Below, one piece after another: positions 26,061 to 33,900 of a stretch of 64,000 bases of DNA; position 1 is the first letter of the stretch; each line of letters opens with the position of its first letter. The DNA lies in NCBI GenBank assembly GCA_030065205.1, contig JASJDN010000005.1, positions 1-64,000 on the forward strand. The letters are read 5' to 3'. Both the position numbers and the translations under genes were made by a program. The notes beneath the pieces are model-generated. The model had not been told where the DNA came from. It ran no database searches and saw nothing but the letters and a program-made list of their open reading frames with translations. The DNA comes from Crocosphaera sp. (GTDB lineage Bacteria; Cyanobacteriota; Cyanobacteriia; Cyanobacteriales; Microcystaceae).

Positions 26061-27464
26061 TCTCCGTTTATTCTCTGTTAATTCAGAGGTGGGCGTTTCA
26101 AACAATGTTAATTGTTTGGGTTTCGGCAAGTCCCTCCGTACCTTTTTCACTATGTTTAAACCATAGTGGTTAATTGCCTTATTCTTGATATTAATACTAG
26201 CCTGAAAATTCGCATCATCAACATGACCACAGTTAGTACAAAAGAATTTTTCTCCTTCTCTATTCTCAGGATCTATGTGATGACAAACCGAACATTCTTG
26301 CGAAGTATGACGGGGATTTACCCTTAAAACAATCTTTCCTGACTTAGCAGCCATGTACTCAATTTTTTGGGTTAATGAATACCACGAAGCATCAGCAATT
26401 AATCGGTTTAAAGCTCTTTTAGCACTTTGTCCATTTTTCAGAAACCTCCCTCTACTCGCGTGTTCCCTTGCGCCTACGATAAGCGCGGGGTCGCTCGTCT
26501 TTTCATCATATTTAGGTTTGCATCTTTTAATCATGTTTGAGATTTGCAAATCTTCAATGGCAATGGCATCAGATTTTAAGACAATTTTTTTAGCTGTTTG
26601 CCATTGATATGATTCTCGCTTAACAGCAATTCGATGGCTGAACCGAGAAAGCCTTTGTTGAGTTTTTCTCTTATTATTAGACTTTCTTTTCTTCCGACTC
26701 ACTCTTCTTTGCCGAATACGTTGCAATCGTTTAGTTTTAGGATTTGTAGCCAACTTAGGATTATCAATAGCTGAAGAATCTGAACAGTAAACTAACTTAC
26801 CTAATCCCATATCTAAGCCGGTAATGGTTTTGACTTCTTCTGCTTTTTTAATAGGGTAAGTAGGAACAGCTTTATCTTCGATTCTTACTGAAACATAATA
26901 ACCGTTACTCTTTTTTCTAACTGTAACTGACTTAATCTCAAACCCATCAGGAATGGAACGAGAATTATAGAATTTCACCCAACCCAACTTAGGTAAATAG
27001 ATTTTGTTTCCCTTTATTTTTACTCCAGTGGCATAAGTAAAAGAACGAAAGGTACTGCGATTCTTAAACTTAGGAAATCCTCGATTTTTCTGAAAAAAGT
27101 TATTATAGGCGTTATCTAATCGTCTGAGATTTTGTTGTAAGACAGTAGAATCTATTTCGTTATACCAAGGTCTTGCTTTTTTTAGGTTAGGAAGTTCAGT
27201 TATTTGTATATTAACTGGGCTTTTTTTCTTACCTTTATTAGACCAAGGATTCCCTGTTGCCCCTCCTAATGAACAAGTTAAAGGCGTAATAACTACTTTT
27301 ATTCTTAAATCGCAATAGTCCCCACAAATATATCTTTGATAGTAGGGATCTATCCGATCTGCTAATGACCAATTATAGTTAGCTCTAAGCATATCTATCC
27401 ATCGGTCAATCTTGTTTGACTGACCGACATTTGGACGTAGCTTATAGCAGTAACCTAAAATCAC
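25947..27464 (-). mobile_element. tnpB: TnpB (IS605 OrfB), RNA-guided nuclease-like
   Basis: A 505-residue TnpB of the long cyanobacterial kind. RuvC residues Asp218 (GLDMG), Glu304 (AIEDL) and Asp417 (HVDDANFQA) are present, and so is the zinc finger with Cys391, Cys394, Cys409 and Cys412. Between KPKYDE and GRFLKNGQ there are about 16 residues (around 322-338) that I do not expect in this family, encoded by unusually GC-rich DNA. It is divergent from a truncated tnpA, the IS605 arrangement. The nuclease could still be active. Confidence 0.85.
26451..26501. repeat. GC-rich in-frame insertion in tnpB
   Basis: About 50 bases of GC-rich, partly palindromic DNA (containing GCGCCTACGATAAGCGC) interrupt an otherwise AT-rich tnpB without breaking the frame. 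The size and composition suggest a small dispersed repeat inserted in the gene. Confidence 0.4.
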
Positions 27465-27529
27465 TTATTTTTTATTAGTTGTGGATTATAATATGCTTAT
27501 CTACATCACTTTAGCATTATTTTTTCTAG

Positions 27530-27850
27530 ATGTCTCAACAATACAGAAAAACTTCACATACTGTTTCACTAATTAATTATCATTTTGTTTGGATACCGAA
27601 ACGAAGAAAAAAAGTATTGGTGGGCGATGTCGAAAAAAGATTACGTCAGATTATTTGGGAAGTGTGTCAAGAGAATGATTGGATTATTATCGCTTTAGAA
27701 ATTATGCCAGACCATGTACATTTATTAGTCAATGTCCTACCTACTATTCCCCCTCATAAAGTTGTTAAAGCTATTAAGGGGAGAAGTTCTCGATATCTCC
27801 GTCAAGAATTTCCTCATTTGATGAAAATTCACAAAACCGATATATTGTAG
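27530..27850 (+). pseudogene. tnpA: Truncated IS200/IS605 TnpA (Y1 transposase)
   Basis: A 106-residue HUH transposase fragment. The His62-x-His64 metal motif in PDHVHLLV is intact, but the frame stops at KIHKTDIL, before the C-terminal helix with the catalytic tyrosine; full proteins are about 130-150 residues. A palindromic repeat follows the new stop, and the DNA beyond it is already khpB. So the element has lost its left end and its strand-transfer residue and should no longer move by itself. Confidence 0.8.
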
Positions 27851-27913
27851 ATAGTCGGGTGGGCAAATGCTTAAGACGATGACGAGACTTAACAGTTAAT
27901 GCTTGCCCACCCC
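27850..27913. repeat. Dispersed palindromic repeat, copy 2
   Basis: The 10-base arms GGGTGGGCAA (27857-27866) and TTGCCCACCC (27903-27912) are perfect. They match the arms of the copies at 9140 and 38320, although the centre differs. It sits exactly at the break point of tnpA and just beyond the khpB stop, where it could also act as a transcript end. Confidence 0.65.
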
Positions 27914-27928
27914 ACGAACTGATTATAA

Positions 27929-28420
27929 TTAATATCTCGGTTTAACAATTAAACGACGGTTGGGTTCTTGTCCTCTGCTTTCAGTAGCGATATCTGCTAC
28001 ATTTTTGAAAAAGGAATGGATTTGACGACGTTCGGCCGAAGAAAGGGCGGTCATTTCGATTTCTTGACCTGTTTGGCGAACCTTTTGGGCAATCTCTTCG
28101 GTGAGGGTTTTTAACTGTTGCAAACGTTCTAAACGATAGCCATTGAGTTCTACCGTAAACCCTTGTTGATCAACACTATCGACGCTGAGATTAATTAAAG
28201 TATTGGCTAAATATTGGATTGCGTCAATGCCTTCTCCTTTTTCCCCTAATAACATCAACGTTTTTTCTAAGGGTAACTGAGTTTCATCGATAATTAACCA
28301 GCATTCGGTGGTTCCTTCTAGTTCATTTTCTCGATACTCAACCTTAACTTCTGTGGGAAATCCCATTAATGTTAAGAGATTTTCTAACCATTCTTTACCG
28401 ACTTGTTTTTCTTGTTCCAT
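27929..28420 (-). CDS. khpB: KhpB/Jag RNA-binding protein
   Basis: A 163-residue cytoplasmic RNA-binding protein. The N-terminal two thirds form the KH-like region (with LLGEKGEGIDAIQYLANTLI, about 76-95), and the C-terminal R3H motif is SAERRQIHSFFKNVA (about 125-140). In other bacteria KhpB with KhpA affects cell elongation and mRNA stability. It is the last gene of the rpmH-rnpA-yidC block, as in many genomes. I use the ATG that gives MEQEKQ rather than an upstream GTG. Confidence 0.9.
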   Translation of the reverse strand: MEQEKQVGKEWLENLLTLMGFPTEVKVEYRENELEGTTECWLIIDETQLPLEKTLMLLGEKGEGIDAIQYLANTLINLSVDSVDQQGFTVELNGYRLERLQQLKTLTEEIAQKVRQTGQEIEMTALSSAERRQIHSFFKNVADIATESRGQEPNRRLIVKPRY

Positions 28421-28540
28421 AATAATCACTTGAACCTATTTTTTATCGAAAATAATTGGGTCTAAAACCCCGTCTTTTGAGGAACCCATAGTTGTTGAGA
28501 CGGTGCGTCAATCTTTGTCTCAAGAACAACTCCTAATTTC

Positions 28541-28568
28541 TGACTTCTGACTTCTGACTTCTGACTTC
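28541..28568. repeat. Heptamer tandem repeat TGACTTC x4
   Basis: Four exact copies of TGACTTC lie between khpB and yidC. Short tandem heptamers of this kind are common between cyanobacterial genes. Confidence 0.9.
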
Positions 28569-28617
28569 ATTCACTATCTTGCCGTTACTTTGTTTTCTGC
28601 TATTATGTTAGGCGTTG

Positions 28618-28646
28618 CTAAAACGTATTACTAGAATACGTTTTAG
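28618..28646. repeat. 12-base stem-loop downstream of yidC
   Basis: CTAAAACGTATT (28618-28629) pairs perfectly with AATACGTTTTAG (28635-28646) across five bases, 15 bases past the yidC stop. It could slow or protect the yidC transcript 3' end before khpB. There is no T-run, so a factor-independent terminator is doubtful. Confidence 0.6.
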
Positions 28647-28660
28647 CTGGGTTAACAACC

Positions 28661-29797
28661 CTATGAGGTTTTCTCTTTTTTCTTAGAACGCTTTTCAAAG
28701 GGAAGGGTTTGTCTTCCTTTTTCGGCTTTTTCTTGTTCTTCGAGTAACTTTTGCAAGTTTTCTGGTAAGGGTTCCCGCATTAAAATGAGGGTCTGTAAGG
28801 TTTGAAAAATGTTAGCCACAACAATATACATTAAAACCCCAGCCGGTAAGGGGAAAAAGAGAAACATCCCACCAAAAATAAGCGGTGTAATCTTATTAAT
28901 GGTTTGTTGTTGTTGGGCCCCACCCCCAGAAGAACCGGATAATTCTTGGTTGATATAAATACTGGCACTAAAGAAGAGAATCATCCCTAAAATATCCCAG
29001 TTGATGCTGCCATCCTCATTGGTGACACCCACTTGCCCTAACGCATTGATAAAGAGGAATCCGGTATTAGCAGCAATTCCTGGAATGGTCGCTTGAATGG
29101 TGGCTTCTCCAGGGGCTAAGGCTTCTATGGTTCCATCTTCGTTAATTTTAACTCGTTCTGCTCCTTTTGTGACCTCATAAGTGGGTTGAATATCACTGTC
29201 AGGGTTTTGTTGGACTAAGGTAGATAGGGATTGTCCTTCGGTAGTTTGAAATTCAACAGTTGTCTTTTCTGCGACTCCTAGCTTATTACCTCCCGGTAAC
29301 AAGGCAGCAATGGGATAATGCTCCCCATCACTGACATAGATATTATTGGGTTTGGTGGCGTAGGGTTGAGGGACAACTCGTTCAATTTGTTCTGAGGGCA
29401 AAATCTGCACATCAACGGTATAGTTGATATTGGCAAAGGGCGATCCTCTCAAGGTAGCAAATAAAGCGAATAAGATGGGCATTTGTAGCAAGAGGGGCAA
29501 ACAACCGGCTAAGGGGTTCCCAAACTCCTGCATCAGTTTCCCCATTTCTTCTTGCTGCTTTGTTGGATCATCTTTGTAACGACTTTGAATTTCTGCTTGT
29601 CGTTCTTTCATTAAGGGTTGAGTAATTCGCATTTTCCGCATATTACGGATTTGGCCTGCACTTAAGGGGTACAAACCGAAGCGAATGACTAGGGTTAGGG
29701 CAATAATTGCAAAACCATAACTTGGCACAATCCCGTAGAAAAAATCCAGGATTGGCAGCATAATATTTGTGGAAATAAATCCGATACCAAAATCCAT
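28661..29797 (-). CDS. yidC: YidC/Oxa1 membrane protein insertase
   Basis: A 378-residue insertase for thylakoid and plasma membrane proteins. The Oxa1 fold is seen in the first helix, the conserved Arg39 ([10 protein letters not shown]), the helical hairpin to about 95 and the hydrophobic segments at 97-116, 267-284 and about 305-335. Between the second and third core helices there is an added region of about 120 residues (122-240) with a bacterial Ig-like pattern ([22 protein letters not shown] in part). It lies between the PH-domain gene and khpB in the usual order. Confidence 0.93.
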   Translation of the reverse strand: MDFGIGFISTNIMLPILDFFYGIVPSYGFAIIALTLVIRFGLYPLSAGQIRNMRKMRITQPLMKERQAEIQSRYKDDPTKQQEEMGKLMQEFGNPLAGCLPLLLQMPILFALFATLRGSPFANINYTVDVQILPSEQIERVVPQPYATKPNNIYVSDGEHYPIAALLPGGNKLGVAEKTTVEFQTTEGQSLSTLVQQNPDSDIQPTYEVTKGAERVKINEDGTIEALAPGEATIQATIPGIAANTGFLFINALGQVGVTNEDGSINWDILGMILFFSASIYINQELSGSSGGGAQQQQTINKITPLIFGGMFLFFPLPAGVLMYIVVANIFQTLQTLILMREPLPENLQKLLEEQEKAEKGRQTLPFEKRSKKKEKTS

Positions 29798-29907
29798 TCG
29801 TCTTAATCCAAGTAATTCCCCAATGGGGTGAGCTTTTGTTTAATTGATTCAATAGGAGGAATTGAGTAACACAAGGGTTATCTCAATCCTAATGTTGATC
29901 TTAGAAG

Positions 29908-30303
29908 TTATTGGGCTGTAATTGCTTCAATGGGTTTTCCCGTTTTGTCAGCAACTTTTTCGGCCATATAATCATAAATTTCTCGGAAGCGAGGAACGGC
30001 ACGCATTTCTAAGCGACTTTTATCTCTTAGGGTAACCACAAGATCGCCCCATAGTCCAATTCCACGGGGTATTTTGGCAATTTTGACAATTTCACCATAA
30101 ATAATGTCCGTGCGATCGTTACCCATCCAACCCCCAGTAATAGAAATACGGCGATCGGTAATACGATAACGCAACCAAATAGCTCGCACGATCGCCCCAA
30201 CGGTTAAGGGGAGACAGATAACGGTGAATCCTAACAATATATTAATGATCAAATCCCCAATATGAGGGCCTCCTTCATAAAATGTGTTCTCTCTTATACC
30301 CAT
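29908..30303 (-). CDS. PH-domain membrane protein
   Basis: A 131-residue protein with one or two N-terminal hydrophobic helices (about 17-45) and a bacterial PH-like domain (RYRITDRRISITGGWMGN and following). Its 5' end overlaps rnpA by 29 bases, so translation is coupled. The position between rnpA and yidC is kept in cyanobacteria, which suggests a role linked to membrane protein insertion or envelope quality, but no activity is known. Confidence 0.8.
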   Translation of the reverse strand: MGIRENTFYEGGPHIGDLIINILLGFTVICLPLTVGAIVRAIWLRYRITDRRISITGGWMGNDRTDIIYGEIVKIAKIPRGIGLWGDLVVTLRDKSRLEMRAVPRFREIYDYMAEKVADKTGKPIEAITAQ

Positions 30304-30658
30304 AAATTATCTCGGCTTTAATTAACAACTCTTCTAATTCTCGCAAAAAATGTTCATATTTGCACTCACTTGTGTTACGCTTGACCACGATCACCACCTG
30401 ATAACCTGGCTGAATTGTCGGTAGGAAAAGGCGGATGACCCCTTTAATTTGCCTTTTTAGACGATTGCGAGTCACTGCTTTTTTACTCACCTTTTGACTG
30501 ACAGAAATGCCAAATTGTGTGGGTGGTGTGGCTTGTTGTGGGTCAGCTTGTAACAATACCCGCATAACCAGATGGGGACTTTGATAGCGTTTTCCTCGGT
30601 TATAGACGGTTTGGAATGCTTTAGGGTGTCTTAGGCGGTGTTTTTTGGGTAATCCCAC
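30275..30658 (-). CDS. rnpA: Ribonuclease P protein component
   Basis: A 127-residue basic protein that helps the RNase P RNA bind and cut tRNA precursors. The signature is SKKAVTRNRLKRQIKG (58-73). The N-terminus LPKKHRLRHPKAFQTVY is typical. It starts with GTG, 46 bases after the rpmH stop, and is cotranscribed with rpmH as in nearly all bacteria. The 3' end overlaps the PH-domain gene. Confidence 0.93.
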   Translation of the reverse strand: MGLPKKHRLRHPKAFQTVYNRGKRYQSPHLVMRVLLQADPQQATPPTQFGISVSQKVSKKAVTRNRLKRQIKGVIRLFLPTIQPGYQVVIVVKRNTSECKYEHFLRELEELLIKAEIIYGYKREHIL

Positions 30659-30704
30659 GATTCACCACAATGGTTAAAATAGAGTGGGCTTGAAGGTATT
30701 ACCT

Positions 30705-30842
30705 TTAGACTGATAAGCGATGTCTTCCTTTTTTCCGTCTTGCTTGAATGACTTTACGACCGTTACTTTTTCGCATCCTCGCACGAAACCCTGATGTTCT
30801 TTTTTGCTTACGATTCGTTCCTCCTAAGGTACGCTGAGTCAC
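30705..30842 (-). CDS. rpmH: 50S ribosomal protein L34
   Basis: A 45-residue, very basic ribosomal protein. It begins [19 protein letters not shown] and ends GRHRLSV, with the L34 core [20 protein letters not shown] between. The start is GTG with GGAGGAC seven to thirteen bases upstream, so it is easy to miss when only ATG is allowed. It is the first gene of the rpmH-rnpA-PH-yidC-khpB run. Confidence 0.96.
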   Translation of the reverse strand: MTQRTLGGTNRKQKRTSGFRARMRKSNGRKVIQARRKKGRHRLSV

Positions 30843-30951
30843 AATTTTTGTCCTCCAACAACGTTATTTTCGTTTAAGTTTTTAAACACACAGTCTAAAA
30901 TCATAACACAATCTTATTCAAAAATGCAAGTTTATACGTTAGCTCGAACTA

Positions 30952-33900
30952 TTAAAATTTATTTTCATAGCGAATGGTTGCTTCATTTAAAGTATAGTCA
31001 TAGGAAAAGCGAATCCTAGCATTATCTTCTAATTTATAAACGGTTTCTAACACGGGAAATAACCGTAGATTAGTTAATCCGAGACTTTCACCAAATTGAG
31101 TTGTTTGTTGATTGGTATCGAACACCCAATCTTGTAGAAAAGGTAAAATGACAACGGCAGATTGTATCACACCAGTTTCTAATAATTGACTAGAATTTTG
31201 TCTTTGTAATTGTTCAACGACAGCCGGAAGTTGTTGACCAAATAAGGTTAATAGTTCAGTGTTACTTAAAGGGGGATTACTAGAAAAAGAAACAATAGGC
31301 GATCGCAATAAATCTCCTATAGAATTTGCCCCTAAGTTATTAATTTCAATACATCTAGCTAAAGCTTTTAAATTTTCTGGAGAAGTTTTATGATAAGTAG
31401 TAATAGGAGGTGAATTTTGATTATTAAATTGACAAGCATCTTCAAAAATATTGCCCACATTGGGTAAAACTTCGTTAGCACTTCCTTCCACATTTAAGGT
31501 AATTTCAGCAGATTTGGCTCGACCAGTTTGTACAATATCATCGGTGATTTCATTATCTTTGATGGAACGAAACGCGACGGCAAAAATATATAATTTTAGT
31601 TCTAAATCGATGGTAGGATTTAATAATCCTTGTTGTGGGAAAAACGTCAAAGTATTTTGATTTTGATCACTGATAAAAACGCGAGTAACGGGTAAATTAA
31701 CTTGTCCGCTATTAATGGTTATTTTGCCTGATGGTTCAATTCTTAAAACCTCTGCTAAAGATACACGATTGATTTGCCCATTTAAGCTTAAATTACCACT
31801 GACATTGAGGAAGGTTTTAGGAATAATAGGGGTTCGTTCATTTTCAAGGGAAATATTATCAATATTGATTGTTAAATTATCTAATGTTGGCGGAATAACA
31901 ATATTGTTTTGAGTTGCAAGAACCCCTACCCATTTTTCAAATAAAACTGATGGTTTTTCCTGTTTTAAGTTGAGTTTCGGAACTTTAACTGTTCCTTCTG
32001 TTAAATTAATGTTTCCACTTATTTTAGGGCTAATTAATGCGCCTGTAATCATCACATTCCCATTAATTAATCCTTGATAAATTCCTGAATCATTGACTTC
32101 GTTTTGAATAATTTGTACAGTAAGAGGATTACTAATCGTTTGCTCATCGGGAAGGGGTAATAAGGGTAAATCTCCTGTAATATGTAAGCGACTTTTAAGA
32201 ATATCTACAGTTAATTTTTCGACATTAAGACTTCTATTATTGAGGTTTGCGTCTCCATTTAAGTTAACAACTGTAGGAAGTAAAGCATTGGTAAATTGTG
32301 CATTATTTAAGTTTAAGTTGATTTGACTATTAGAATCTAAAGAAATGCGTAGTTGATTATCAACAGAAATTTTACCTTGAATATTTGCAGTAACCTTTCC
32401 TTCCCCCCCAACCCAAATGATTTGCTCAAGGGTTAACGGTTGTAATAAAGAAAAAGATTCTTGGGTTAAGTTAGCTTTAATGGTAAATTGATCATTGATA
32501 GTTTCTACAATAGGAAAGGGCAAAGTCGCAGCAATATTAATGAAGTTGGGTTGATTGGTTGCTACTTGTAAACGATTATTACTATAGTTAAATTCACCTC
32601 CTAAATCAAGGTCAAGGGGTCTAGCATTAATCACTCCATCATTAAACTCAAAACTACCATCAACAATGGGATCTTTTAAGGTTCCATTAACTACACCTTC
32701 TACATTAATGGAACCGTTGACATCACTGGGAATAACAATTAAATTACGGACTAAATCTACGGTTAAATTTTCTACTTTAAACGCTGATGAGTCAAGAGAA
32801 TACTGAGTATTATGATAAGATAAATTGAGAAGACCTGATGCAGTCGCTGAACCTAGTTTTATACTAGGATTGATAGAAATTTTTTGATCTTTTAGTTGTC
32901 CGTTAATAGCGATTTTTTGAATAGGTATAACTTGCGAACCTTCCATTATTAATCCTAATGACGGCACGATAGAAGCGGTAGAAGGTTGGGGTGTCCATCT
33001 CCATTGATTGCCTTCAAATTGTATCCCTACTTGGGGATTTTTAATAGTTCCTTCTAAGGTCATTTTTGCGTTATATTGACCTTTAATATCTAATTCTCTG
33101 GGTAAATCTCCTGCTTGAGTTTCGGCAAAGAAGTCTTTGATTTTCTGGTCATTCAACCAAAATGTATACAGTTGTTCAGCAAGGGATTTTAAAGAGTTAC
33201 CAATAGCATCAGGTTTAACGTTTTCTGCTGTAGTAAAGTTAGGTTGTTTAAGTCGTAATAATCTTAATAAATTATCCCAATTATATAACTGTAATGCAAT
33301 CAGTAAATCTTGAATATTTCCTTGATTAATATTAACTTGCCCTTGAACTTCTCCTGATTTAACATTTAGGTTAGCAACAATATCATAATTACTATTTCCT
33401 ATAGAAAGTTGTGTATTTTTTAATAGAATTAAATCATTTTTATAGATTAATGATGCTTCAAATTGCTCTGCAATTACATCTCCAAAACGAGGTGACGTAA
33501 TGCTTAATTTTCCCAATATATTAAAATCTGAAGGATTAAAACTTATTTCTATATTAATTAAACCTTCTAAATATTCAGGTAATCCATAGTTACCTAACGG
33601 TGCTATTTTTAGGATGTCTATCGGTAAACTTTGAACATTAGCAACTAGATTATCATTTTTACGTTTTATATTAGCAAGAATGGGTTGATTATTATTATAA
33701 GTTTGGCGAATTTCAAAAGTATCTAGTATAGACACTAATGAACAATTTTGTCCTAGACAGGGGTTGAAAATAGCACTGATTTTATCTTCTTTTCCTTCGA
33801 TATTAAAAGAAATTTTATTTAAAGAATCAATATTTATATTTCCTAGCAACTGTGGTTCAAATTGTTGGTCATTAAAAGTCAAATTAGTCAAATTAATATC

